Origin: Heterohyrax brucei
Lineage: Eukaryota > Chordata > Mammalia > Hyracoidea > Procaviidae
DNA: 64,000 bases
Assembly: GCA_028571685.1 (NCBI GenBank)
Contig: CM053143.1
Span: 5,001 to 69,000, forward strand
Direction of reading: 5' to 3'
Shown here: positions 10,081 through 20,845 of the stretch, piece after piece
Layout: each line of letters opens with the position of its first letter
Position numbering within the stretch: position 1 is the stretch's first letter
Translations under genes and position numbers: made by a program
Notes under the pieces: model-generated
Told to the model about the DNA's origin: nothing
Seen by the model: the letters and a program-made list of their open reading frames with translations, nothing else
Databases searched by the model: none

Positions 10081-11035
10081 GAATTGGTACCGTGTGAGTG
10101 GGGTGCTGCTCTAGCAAATACCTAGAATGTGGAAGCCACTTTGAAACTGCGAATGGATAGAAGATTCAGAAGGAACAAAGAAGGCGCAGATGGTGAGAAA
10201 CAACAGAGGACTGGCAGCAGCGGCAGCAGCGGCAGCAGAACCAGAGGCAGCACTGGAGCTGACCCGTGGAGCGAGAGAGGTCAGTGCCTGTGCAGAGTTT
10301 TCCTCACGGAACGGGGTGCCTCTGGGCACATGAATCGGTGGAGCTGGCCTTGCTGACCCACGGAGTGAGAGAGTTGAGTGCCTTTGGGCAGGATGCTTTC
10401 CAGCAAGAGTGGAGTGCCTCCGGGCACTTAAACCAGTGGAGCTACAGAGCTTTGTAACACTTGCCCAGCAGGGCAGATGTGGGCCTGAGGCCCGGGCCAT
10501 GCGGCCATAGGAAGCTGAAGCTGAAGAGACAAATAGCGTGAGAAGCTGAGCTGCCTCAGTCTCAAGAGGTATGGCCATGACCTCAGGGGTTTGAAAGGGT
10601 GGAACCATGGCGTGCTGTGTTCGTAAGGGTGGAATTGCCACTCAGTTGGGCTTAGGGTGCTCCTAAAGCCAATGGGACAGAGTTTCTGTCCAAGTGGGCC
10701 TTGAAGGCAGAGTTGTAGCATGGGGCTGGAGGTCTCCACTCAGAAACCAGAGAGTGTGGCCAATACCTAGAGTCTGGAGAGCATTGCTGTTGTGTAGAAT
10801 GTCTCAGAAAATGTAAGAGTATTTCCAAAGCTTTGAGGGCTAATGTAATGTGTTCTGTTGGCTTGCCTGTTGCCTGTTAATGCCTTCTAAGTTTCACAGA
10901 TGTAGAAGAGTTTTTGTATTTTGTACTTGGAACTGATTTAAGACTTCTGTTATATGGATGGACATAATTTTGCTATGGTGAGATGAATGTGTTAAATGTT
11001 TTGTGATGTGATTTTTGGGTTGTCAAAGGGTGGGA
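10081..11035 (+). other. MaLR internal region, non-coding
   Basis: Contains the primer-binding neighbourhood at its start, a short (GCAGCG)n triplet tract at about 10212-10240, two related blocks around 10260-10460 (each with 'gtgcctctgggca'/'gtgcctccgggca'-like text), and a polypurine tract at the end. No retroviral protein motif was found in any frame. Confidence 0.8.
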
Positions 11036-11535
11036 TGTCATGGTTGGAATTGTGTCCCCCCAAAAATGTGTGCGGCCACGTGGCTGGGATATGGTTCCCA
11101 GTATCTTGGGACTGTCCTCCATTGTGTGGTTTTGCTAACCTGTATGTTAAAGGATTAGGGTGGGGCTGTGAATTCCTGCTGTGGGGGGAGTTTCCCTGGA
11201 GTATGGCTTGCACCACCCTAATGCTTTTAGCTTGCATGGAATAAAAGGAAAAAGAAACAAAGGACAATTTGAGAACCTCGCTACCATCAAGCAAGCAGCA
11301 CTGGGAGCAGAGCGTGTCCTTCAGACCAGAGGTTCTTGCGTGAGGACACTCCCTGGACAGAAACTGATGCAATACCAGACTTTCCTCCAAAGACAACAAG
11401 GGGAAAGTCTTTCCCTGGAGCAGACACCCTGAATATGGACTTGCAACCTACCGGACTGTGTAAGAATAAATCTTTCTTTGTTAAAGCCATCCACTCTGTG
11501 GTATTTCTGTTAGAGCAGCCTAGCTGACTAAAACA
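11036..11535 (+). repeat. 3' LTR of the MaLR provirus
   Basis: Partner of the LTR at 9580-10080, with the same termini, and followed by the target duplication ACGGG at 11536-11540. Confidence 0.92.
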
Positions 11536-12607
11536 ACGGGCATCGAGGATGGATCCAAGAAAAATGAATTCCTTGACAACTTCATCTTTTCTCCGTTGAC
11601 TAGGATGCTGTTAAAAGGTCCAGTTGCGAGGATTTGGATTTTCTGGATGGGGAGGTGCCATCCACAGGAAAGCTTGTAGTCTCGGAGGTTCATCAATAAG
11701 TCTCTCGAGTCTTCTTCACTTCCAGCACACCACACAAAGGTGAGTCATCTGTGTCCTACAGGTGGTTAAGGACTCTTCCTCCGGTCCTGACGCCCCCTTC
11801 TTCAGGGTCCAGCTTCTCAGATGATTGGCTCAGCATACAGAGTGAACAGGTAAGGTGAAAGGATCCATTCCTGGCTCACAACTTTCCTGACTTTAAACGA
11901 CTGGGTATCCCCTTGTTTTATTCAAGTAACGGCCTCCTGATCTATGTACAGGTTCCTCATGAGCACAATGAAGGGCTATCCATAATTTTTGAGTATCTAC
12001 GTAGTCAAGCATCTCTAAAACACTGTAAAGATCTTTTCTAGTATTCTCTGCTTTCGGCTAGGATCCATCGAACATCAGCCATAATATCATGGGTTCCACG
12101 TCCTCTTTGGAATCCAGCTTGAATTTCAAGCAGATCCCTGTCTATAGACTACTGCAGCTGCTTTTCAAGGGTCTTCAGCAAAACTGGAATCGTGTGGGAT
12201 GTGGATATTTGTAAATGAGTTCCACACTGGGTGAGATGATCTTTCTTGGAACTATACAGTACTAGAGATCTCTTCCATTAGTTGGCAAGGTAGCTGTCTT
12301 CCCAATTTCTTGGCATCAACGAGAGAGTACTTCCAGCACAGCATCCGGTCATTGGAACATCTCCTTCTGTAGTTTTTTAGTTCCCGGAGTCTTCTTTTCA
12401 GCCAGTGCCTTCCGTGCAGCTTCGACTTCCTCTTTTGGTGCCATGGTTCCTGCTCAGGTGGTACCTCTGGAAACGGTTTCGCGTCCACGAATTTCTTTCG
12501 GGTACAATGACTTGCTTCTGCTCCCAGCAGCTCCACGGAGGCAGAGCAGATCTGCTCCATCGTGTTTTCAAGGCTGTGAGCTCTCAGAAGCAGATGTCCG
12601 AGCCTGT

Positions 12608-12700
12608 CTTCCGAGGAACCTGTGTCTGGGTTGGAACCACCAACCCCTCAGCTCGTGGTTAAGGACTCAACCGTCAGCACTACTCAGGATCGCCTAGGAA
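12608..12700 (-). repeat. Possible AfroSINE head fragment
   Basis: The text 'tctgggttggaaccaccaac' followed by 'ctcgtggttaaggactcaac' resembles the antisense tRNA-like head of AfroSINE. It is short and diverged, wedged between the RTE and the L1 tail. Confidence 0.35.
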
Positions 12701-13723
12701 GTTGACTCATCAACGATATTTTTTTTTATTTTTATTTAACATGACTGACTGCAAATGTACATTCACGTATAAATTTACATGCCCACCTATATGCAGCTTC
12801 CACTGCTCTCCCTGTCCGGTGACTGCACACTATTCCTCTCTGCTCCATATATGTCTCATCCTCCGAACAGCCTCCTTTCCCCTCCTCTCCATCCACTCCC
12901 CTTCCTCCAGCCAGAGGTCAGTAAGATGATATCCTATGGATGTATAGAACCATAAAGGGCTTCCAATATATGATCACTCTGCATTGCCAAGTCCAATCCA
13001 TGCTTGTCCAAAGAGTGGACCTTTGTTATATTTATGGGAAAGGGCAGCATCAGGACCAGGGGCCAGGCTCTCAGAGGCACCCCAAAACCGCTGGACCATC
13101 AATTGAGGTCTTTTAGTGGAGACCTCAGGATGCACCCCTTTTTATACTTATGTTGCCAGTGAGAATCCTCTCTGTGAGCTCCATCGTGGCTATCGCTGGT
13201 GGTGGCCGGGCACCATGCGGTTCTTCCAGTCCGAAGGCGATGTAGGCACCCACTCTTGTCCGGGTTCTCTCTGTCTTCTCGGTTGTCTTTACTGCATGTC
13301 ATTTTGGTCCTCGGTGAGCATCCGTTCCTGCAGAGTTGGGACCACTTGCTGTGTTCTCGGATGGCAGCTTGGCAGCTTTTAAGACCCCAGAAGCCATTCT
13401 CCACTGTGGGGTGCAGAGAGCTCTCTTAGCAAAACGCTAGTTGTGCCAATTGGCCTTGATTTCACCTAAGAGCATAGTCCTCTGCCCCCTGCCCCAGCTA
13501 CTGCATCCTTACAGTAATGAGTTAAGATGGAAGGAGTACTCAAGTTATGCTGAAGTCCACTTAATGTCGTTCTTGTTCCTAATGTGTGCTATCACCGCTT
13601 TCTCTCAACTAGATTTCTAGTAACTATCTAAACTAAATCCTGCCCCATTAACCCTTCCTCCCTCCCCTCCCTTGCAGCTGTCAAAGAGTCTTTTCTTCTA
13701 TACACAAGTCTGTTTTTGAGATC

Positions 13724-16700
13724 TTATCGTAGAGGTCTCATACAGTATTTGTCCTTTTGTCGCTGACTACTTTCACTGAACATAATATCTTCCAGTTGAA
13801 ACCAGGTTAGGAGATGTTTCTTGGAATCATCGTTATTCTTTATCATTGCATAGTGCTCCATTGAATATATGTACCATAGTTTACCTATCCATTCTTCTAT
13901 TGTTGGGCATCTGGATTGATTCCATCTCTTTGCTATCGTGGACTGTGCTACGATAAATATTCTGGTGCATGTGTCCGTTGGTATGACAGGCCTTGATTCT
14001 GTAGGATATATTCCAAGTAGTGGAATGACTGGGTCAAATGGTATATCGATATCCATTTTGTTAAGGAAGCGCCAGATTGCCTTCCAAAGAGGTTGGACCG
14101 TTTTTGAACCCCACCAACAGTGTAGGAGGGATCCACTTTCTCCACAGCCTCTCCAGCATTTGTTGTTTTGTGTTTTCTGGATCATGGCCAATCTTGATGG
14201 GGTGAGATGGTATCTCATTGTTGTCTTGATTTGAATTTCTTTGATAACTAAAGATCGTAAACATGTCCGCATGTATTTTTTGGCTGCCTGGATCTCCTCT
14301 TTAGTGAAGTGTGTATCCATCTCCTTTGCCCATCGCTTAATTGGATGGTTTATCTTCTTCTTATTGATATTTTGTAGTATCTTATAGATTATGGAGATCA
14401 GGCATCAGTCCAACATAGAGTTGCCAGATATTTTTTCCCATTCTGTGGGTGTTCATTTAATTCTATTAATATAAAGTCTTTGGATGAGTAAAAGTATTTG
14501 ATTCTTAATAGTTCCCATTTATCTATTTTCTCTTCTGTTGATTGAGGTTTCTTTGACAGATTTTGAAGTCTGTCCTCATTGTGAATTAAAACTTCCATTG
14601 TTGTTCCTACCTTTTCTTGGATGGGCTTTATCGTTTTAGGTTTGATATCTAGGTCTTTTATCCAGTTGGAGTTGCTTTTTGTATAAGGTGTAAGATATGG
14701 ATCTTGATTCAGTGTATTGCAGATGGATAACCAATTTTGCTGGCACCATTTGTTGAAGACTGTTTTTACCCCAGTTTAATGTCTTAGGACCTTTGTCGAA
14801 TATCAACTGATCATAGGCAGATGGTGTCATCTCTGGGGTCTCAATTCTGTTCCATTGATCGATCTGTCTGTTCTTGTACCAGTACCAGGCTGTTTTGACC
14901 ATTGTGGCAGTGTAGTATGTTCTAAGGTCGGGTAATGAGAGGCCTCCCAGTGTGTTCTTCTTCTTCAGTAGTACCATACTTATCCAGGGCTTCTTCCCTT
15001 TTCAAACAAAATTGGTGATTTGTTTCTCCATCTCATTAAAAAATGATGCTGGAACTTGTATTGGGATTGCATTATATAAATAAATTGCTTTGGGTAAAAT
15101 AGACATTTTCACAATGTTAAGTCTTCCTATCCATGAGCAGGGTAGGTTTTTCCATTTATCTAATTCTCTCTTAGTTTCTTGTAGTAAGGGCTTGTAGTTC
15201 TCTTTGTAAAGGTCTGTTGTTTCTCTGGTTAGATTAATTCTTAGGTACTTTATCTTCGTAGGGGGTATCATAAATGGTATTGATTTGATAATTTCCTCCT
15301 TAACAGTCTCGTTGATGGTATAAGGGAAACCTACTGATTTTCTTATGTTTATCTTGTATCCTGAGACTTTGCTGAACTGTTCTATCAGTTTGAGTAGCTT
15401 ACTTATAGATTCCTTGGGGTTCTCTGCATATACAATCATATAATCTGCAAACAGAGAGATTTTAACTTCCTCTTTGCCGATGCAGATGCCCTTTATTTCT
15501 TCGTCTTGTCTAATTGCTCCGGCTAGAACTTCTAGCACAATGTTGAATAGGACAGGTGACAGTGGGCATCCTTGTCTAGTTCCTGATCTCAAGGGAAAGT
15601 CTTTCAGTCTCTCTCCATTCAGGATGATGTGGGCAATTGGCTTTGTATAAATGACCCTTACTGTGTTGAGGAATTTGCCATCTATGCCCATTTTGCTAAG
15701 AGTTTTTAGCATGAATGGGTGTTGCACTTTATCCAATGCCTTTTCTGCTTCAATGGACAAAACAGGTGATCCTTGTCTTTTGTGTTATTTATGTGGTGAA
15801 TCACATTAACTGTTTTCCTGATGTTGAACCAGCCTTGCATCCCTGGTATGAATCCCACTTGGTCATGATGGATTATTTTCTTGATATGTTGTTGTATTCT
15901 ATTGGCGAGAGTTTTGTTGAAGATTTTGGGATCTAGGTTCATGAGTGATATTGGTCTGTACTTCTCTTTCTTTCTTGGGTCTTTCCCTGGCTTAGGTATC
16001 AGGGTTATGCTGGCTTCCTGGAACGAGTTTGGGAGTACTTCATCCCTTTCTATACCGTGAAATACTTTCAGTAGTATTGGAGATAACTCTTCTCTAAATG
16101 TTTGGTAGAATTCTGCAGTGAAGCCATCTGGACCCGGACTTTTTTGGGTGGGCAGTGTTTTGATGACCTTTTCAATCTCTTCCTTTGTAATGGATTACTA
16201 AGTTGTTCTGCTTCATGTTGTGATAATTTGGGTAGATGGTACGAGTCAAAGAATTGTTCCATTGCCCTAGGTTTTCATATTTGTTAGAGTACAGTCTTTC
16301 CTAGTCTTCTGTTATGATAGTTTTCATATCTATTGCAACTGTGGTGTCAACCCCCCCCTCATTTCTAATTTGGGTTATTTGTTTCCTTTCCTGCTTTTCT
16401 TTAGTAGTAAGTTCAGCCAGTGGTTTGTCAATTTTGTTGATCTTCTCCAAAAACCTGCTTTTGGTCTTTTCAATGTTTTTGGTTGTTTTTCTGTTCTTTA
16501 ATTGATTTAGCTCTACTCTAATCATTATAATCTCATTTCTTCTGGTGCCTGAGGGATTCTCCTGTTGTTCTCTTTCTACTTGTTCAAGCTGTAGGGTTAG
16601 TTCCTTTACTTGGTTTCTTTCTTCCTTCCAGATGTGTGCATTTATGGAGATAAACAGACCTCTGAGCACTGCTTTGGCTGTATCCCATAGGTTCTGGTAG

Positions 16701-17541
16701 GAAGTGTTTTTGTTCTCGGTTGAATCCATGAATTTCTTTAATTCATCCTTGATTTCCTGTATAAGCCGTGTTGTTTTGAGCAAGATGTTGTTCCGTTTCC
16801 AAGAGTTCCACTTTCTGTCTATGTTTTTTCTGCTATTGATTTCAACTTTTATGGCTTTATGATCTGAGAAGATGCTTTGCAGTAATTCAGTGGTACGGAT
16901 TTTGTGGAACATTGCATTATGGCCTACCACACGGTCAATTCTGGAGAATGTTCCATGTGCACTGGAGAAGTTGTCTGCTGATGGGTGGAAAGTTCTGTAT
17001 ATATCAATGAGGTTTAGTTGGTTAATTGTGGCAATGAGGTCTTCCGTATCTTTACTGAGTTTTTTTCTAGATGATCTGTCTAGTATTGAGTGTGGAGTGT
17101 TGAAGTCTCCCACTATTATGGTGGAGTCGTCTAACTATCTTATGAGTGTAGTCACTGTTTCTTTGATGTATTTAGGTGCTCCGATATTATGTGCAGAAAT
17201 ATTTAATATAGTTAGGTCTTGCTTGTGTACTGAACCTTTCAGCAATAAATAGTGTCCATCTTTGTCTATGACGGTGGATTTGACATGAAAATTGATTTTG
17301 TCTGAGATTACAATTGCCACCCCGGCTCTTCTTTGTTCATTGTTAGCTTGATGTATCTCCTTCCAACCTTTAATTTTCAGTTTGTTCCTATCTTTAGGTC
17401 TCAAGTGAGTTTCTTGTAGACAACATATGGATGGGTCATGTCTTTTGATCCAAGATGTCACTCAATGTCTCTTTACTGGAGCATTCAGTCCATTCACATT
17501 CAATGTAATTATTGATAGGTATGTGTTCAGTGCTGCCCTTG
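13724..17541 (-). pseudogene. L1 ORF2 (endonuclease/reverse transcriptase), broken
   Basis: ORF2p nicks DNA and primes reverse transcription of L1 RNA. In L1 order: endonuclease pieces at 17135-17461 (HDPSICCLQETHLRPKD) and 16301-17113 (starts GDFNTP, with FSDHKAI near the catalytic histidine region); the reverse transcriptase from about 15942 ([18 protein letters not shown]) through 15002-15760 ([15 protein letters not shown]); and the C-terminal part at 13724-14977. Several frameshifts and stops separate these. The catalytic FADD motif reads FADY at about 15434-15445, which would remove an essential aspartate. The full length, about 1270 codons' worth, matches the copy at 36078-39899. The start ATG region is altered at about 17538. 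Confidence 0.88.
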
Positions 17542-17724
17542 TGATGTGTTTATGTTTATGTTGATGTTTTCTCTGTTGTTCTTATTAGTCTGTTCTGGGA
17601 CGTTCTTTTGTGTGAGTTGATTTTTCGCCTTTTTCATAGCTGGTTTTGTGGTTGTTGAGACTTGTGTTACATTTCTTGAAATGATCTTTGTTGGGCTTTA
17701 CAGCTGCCCCTATGATCCCCCTTA

Positions 17725-17979
17725 ATGATATTAAAAAGAGGGATGTACTACAGTTGTTATAGTCCTTCCAGATGGAGAGGAAGATGACAAGATTGGTAGT
17801 AATTAAAATTAGGTTCATATATAATAAACTATATATATATAATATAATATATATAATATATAATAAACTATATAATAAACTATATATGAACCTAATTTTA
17901 ATTACTACCAATCTTGTCATCTTCCTCTCCATCTGGAAGGACTATAACAACTGTAGTACATCCCTCTTTTTAATATCAT
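17725..17979. repeat. Perfect 99-bp inverted repeat with AT-rich spacer
   Basis: The left arm 17725-17823 and right arm 17881-17979 are exact reverse complements as far as I can check base by base. They are separated by a 57-bp A/T-only-like spacer rich in 'aataaactatata'. Both arms are the L1 inter-ORF segment; the other L1 copies (for example 35790-35880 and 50250-50345) have it only once. The pair would form a very stable hairpin. Confidence 0.93.
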
Positions 17980-18109
17980 GACATCATAGTTTTCATGATG
18001 ATCACTGGATTGCTTCTTTCCTTATCAAAGCTGTGATTGACTTTGGAGCCTTCCCTAACAGAGTAGAGTTTTGAGTAGTAAAGTCGTTCTAAAATATAAA
18101 GTTAGTGGT

Positions 18110-18566
18110 TGTCATGGATTGAATTGTGTCCCCCCCAAAGTGTATGTGTTGATTGGAATTGGTTTGGCGTTCCAACATGGTGCCCTTCCTCCCATGTGTT
18201 GTGAATCCTGCCTCTGTGATACTGATGATGAAGACTCATCTTCAGTTGTGTTAGTTAGGCAGGACTCAAGTTACGAGCTTGTGGAATATAAGGGAGAGAA
18301 GTGAGCAGAGGAAGTTGGGAACCTCATACCATCGAGAGAGTAGCACCGAGAGCAGAGCACATCCTTTCGACCCGAGGTTCCTGTGCTGAGATGCTCTCAT
18401 TGGATTTGGACTCAGCCTACTGGACTGTGATGATTTGCCATTCTGAATGGACTTACAACCTACAAATGTATCTGCAGCTTACCAGATTGTGCCAGTGAAA
18501 GCTTCTCCTCATGAAACCTTCCACTCGTGCTATTTTCCATTACAGCAGTACCCGGTAACTAGGTCA
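18110..18566 (+). repeat. MaLR-type LTR inside the L1 inter-ORF spacer
   Basis: Begins TGTCATGGATTGAATTGTGT and ends AACTAGGTCA, with a 5-bp target duplication GTGGT at 18105-18109 and 18567-18571. It is 457 bp long and lies antisense to its host L1. A second LTR of the same length and with more than nine in ten identical positions lies at the same L1 site with the same duplication at 49660-50116. The L1 at 33702 has the empty site (ACCAC once, 35651-35655). The simplest reading is one insertion copied within L1. Confidence 0.92.
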
Positions 18567-18582
18567 GTGGTTTTGTACTTCT

Positions 18583-18907
18583 AACACTCGTGTGTTAGAT
18601 TTCTTGAAATGGTATGATACATCTTTGTTGTGCTTTACAGCTGCCCCTATGAACCCCCTTAATAAACTATTTATAAACTCAATTTTAATTACTACCAGTC
18701 TTGTCATCTTCCTCTCCATCTGGAAGGACTATAACAACTGTAGCACATCCCTCTTTTTATTATGATGACACCATAGTTTTCATGATGATCACTGGATTGC
18801 TTCTTTCCATATCAAAGCTGTGAATTACTTTGGGGCCTTCCCTAAATGAGCAGAGTATTGAGTACTGTGTTGTTCTAATATATAAAGTTAGTGGTTTTGT
18901 TCTTCTA
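18583..18907 (-). repeat. Tandem duplicate of the L1 inter-ORF spacer
   Basis: After the LTR, the 16 bases 18567-18582 (gtggttttgtacttct) repeat at 18891 (gtggttttgttcttct). Between them lies a second copy of the inter-ORF region that also occurs at about 17667-18109. The L1 copies at 33702 and 47704 have one spacer only, so the duplication is private to this element. Confidence 0.8.
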
Positions 18908-19842
18908 AGCCAAAGCCAAGAACTTCTTGCACTATTTCTTGTAGTTTGGGTTTGGTTTTTACAAAGTCTATGAGTTTCTGTTTATCTGGCAATGTCTTAA
19001 TTTCATTTTCGTATTTGAAAGATTGTTTTGCAGGATATATAATTCTTGGTTGGAAGTTCTTCTCCTTCAAGACTTTGAATGTGTCATGCCACTGTCTCCA
19101 TGCCAGCATTGTTTCTGCTGAGAAATCTGAAGAGAGCCTGCAAGGTTTCCCTCTGAATATTCCTTTGCTTGGTATCTTGCTGCCTTTAAGAGTTGCTGCT
19201 TATGTTTCATTTTGTCGAGCTTGATTATAATATGTCTTTGAGTCTTTCTTTTGAGATCTATATTGGATGGTGTACAGTATGCATCTGAGATGTCTGTGTT
19301 CTCTTCCTTCATGATTTCTGGGAAGTTTTCTTTCAGCAGCTCAGCAACAATACTGTCTGTGTTCTCAGATGTCTCACCCTGTTCGGACACTCCAATTAGT
19401 CGAAGGTGGTTCCTCTTAATAGAGTCTCACATGCTTCTTAATGTTTCTTCATTTTTCTTGTTTCTTTTTTCTGATTTCTGCTCATAGACGCTGGCATCAG
19501 TAGCTCTGTCTTCCAAGGCAGAAATTCTTTTTTCCATTTGTTCCATTCTGTTTTCTTGGCTTTGCATGGAAGTTTCTATGTCTTTGATTTTCTTCTTGAT
19601 CTGTTGGATTTCAGAGTACTGGTGTTCCATCAGATCAACTTGCTTAATTTTTCATTTTGTTCTGCTGCATTTTGTATAAGGTCTAGAAGGGCTCTGTATA
19701 TAATCAATTTGTATTCACTTCCTGATGCTTTCATAAAAGTTTCTTCATCTGGAAAACTCCTTGGTTGCTTTGTTTGGGAGCCTTCTGAAGCCATGAGTGA
19801 TTGCTTGTATGCCACAGTTGTGTGTTGCTTTTTGGTTCCCAT
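18888..19842 (-). pseudogene. L1 ORF1, frameshifted
   Basis: The start is MGTKKQHTTVAYKQS at 19842, by comparison with the copy at 34705. Pieces include SFPDEETFMKASGSEYK, a coiled-coil stretch with QQIKKKIKDIETSM, the RRM-like part, and a C-terminal part MLAWRQWHDTFKVLKEKNFQ. A one-base deletion at about 19163-19180 shifts the frame so that the reading becomes AARYQAKEYSEGN where the 33702 copy keeps AARLKAKLTFRGK. The identical deletion and surrounding bases occur at 49374-49400. There is also a private nonsense change at about 19427 (TGG to TGA). Confidence 0.88.
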
Positions 19843-20845
19843 GTGAGTATATAGAGGCTGGAAGAGGTACTGTGAGGATGTAATGCAGATGTTTCTCTGG
19901 GCTGTCTTCAAGTGTAAAGCAAAATGTATCTGACCAGTTCACAAGTCAGTTAGGTTTTCAGGGGTAGAGGTCCCTCTTCTCATCTGACAAAGTAAGTGCC
20001 ACTATATCCAACCCCAGATGATAACAAACTAGTTCAGAATACAGCAATGCTACTGCCCTGGTGGCCTCTGCTGACAGGGCCTAGCCTTAGCCAACAATGC
20101 GTCGAGTACTGGTTTTGTGATAGAAAAGCGCTCTCCTGTGGGCAGGGTCTGGCTCCCAAGCTAAGAATTAGGTCCAGCTGCGGCCACCGTATCCAAGCTG
20201 GCATCCTCCACACAGGCAGCTGACAGAGGAGCTAAAGTTGCCGAGAGGTAGTGATTCCTCTGCTTCTGTTGCAGGGCACCCAACGTAGGCAGCACTGTAC
20301 AAAATCGCTACTTTTCTGTCGGAGAAGCGCTGTCCCGTTTGCAGGCGCTGTCTCCCAGGCTATGAACGAGGTCCCGCTAAAATCTCGGTACCAACATGGC
20401 ATCCACACACTGACCGCAAAGCTCCGCACAAACCCCGCTGAGGCAGCTACAAAACAAAAGGCTCAAAGTGGCTAGATTAACAGAGTCCCGAGCCTGGCTC
20501 TCAGAATATGGGAATTTCTCCTACCTATACCCCCAGCAGTGCCTCTGAGTCCAGCCGCCAGGCAAGACCAAGGTCCGCCTGCCAACCCAGGCAGAGGAAA
20601 AAAAAAAAGTCAAACTGGTGCGTTTACCTTCCGTCCGTGAGAGCCGGGCTTGCCAGGAGCGGGAGTCAGTGAAAGAGAAAAGGTTTCTCCCTGAGTGGTA
20701 TGAAGTCCCAATTAACAGATCTGTGCTGTGTCCTGAGGCTGATTAGGTGATCAGAAGGCTCTGTTTGATTGTCAATTCAAATTCTGGTTTCCAGAGGGAT
20801 ATAAGGAGATGTGGGCTTAGTCCGCCATCTTGACTCCACCCCCCG

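Larger units (their letters stand above)
9580..11535 (+). mobile_element. MaLR-type LTR retrotransposon, complete provirus
   Basis: Two near-identical LTRs (9580-10080 and 11036-11535) flank a 955-bp internal region. A 5-bp target duplication ACGGG lies at 9575-9579 and 11536-11540. The internal region starts 'gaattggtaccgtgtgagtg', the usual MaLR/ERVL-type primer-binding neighbourhood, and ends with a polypurine tract (aaagggtggga, 11025-11035). It has no gag or pol coding capacity, as expected for MaLRs, which depend on proteins from related ERVL elements. By eye the LTRs differ at about 15-20 of 500 positions, so the insertion is fairly young. It sits inside the RTE at 9064-12610. Confidence 0.92.
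9064..12610 (-). mobile_element. RTE (BovB-clade) LINE, 5' truncated, split by a MaLR
   Basis: The antisense 3' end (GTTGTTGTTAGGTGCC) is at 9070. RTE sequence then runs to 9579, is interrupted by the provirus at 9580-11535, and resumes at 11536 ('gatccaagaaaaatgaattc'). It continues through the reverse-transcriptase region (about 11820-12180, with 'gcatacagagtgaacaggta' and 'tccacgtcctctttggaatc') to about 12610. The two halves join in the correct order if the provirus and one copy of its 5-bp duplication are removed. The reading frame is destroyed by many small changes. The same family appears in sense at 27267-30830 and in antisense at 61123-62797. Confidence 0.85.
12717..20845 (-). mobile_element. 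Full-span L1 LINE carrying an LTR
   Basis: In L1 sense the element runs from the 5' end at 20845 ('gtggagtcaagatggcgga' motif) through the 5' UTR (about 19850-20845), ORF1 (18888-19842), an enlarged inter-ORF region (about 17541-18887), ORF2 (13724-17541), the 3' UTR (about 12740-13720) and the poly-A tail (T-run from about 12717). The inter-ORF region holds a 457-bp LTR (18110-18566), a tandem duplication of the spacer (period about 324 bp without the LTR) and a 99-bp inverted repeat (17725-17979). The left flank is RTE/SINE and the right flank is a retrovirus fragment. No matching target duplication was found, so one flank may have been rearranged. Confidence 0.9.

Noticed and set aside
10212-10240. 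Triplet-repeat expansion (GCAGCG)
   Set aside because: It is short and lies inside the non-coding MaLR internal region, with no sign of a coding context.
17772-17981. Near-identical open frames on both strands (starting MERKMTRLVVIKIRF)
   Set aside because: They arise only because the 99-bp inverted repeat presents the same L1 spacer on both strands. The spacer is non-coding in all L1 copies.
12717-20845. L1 inserted cleanly into the retrovirus
   Set aside because: The L1 has retrovirus on one side but RTE/SINE on the other and no matching duplication, so a simple insertion is not supported.
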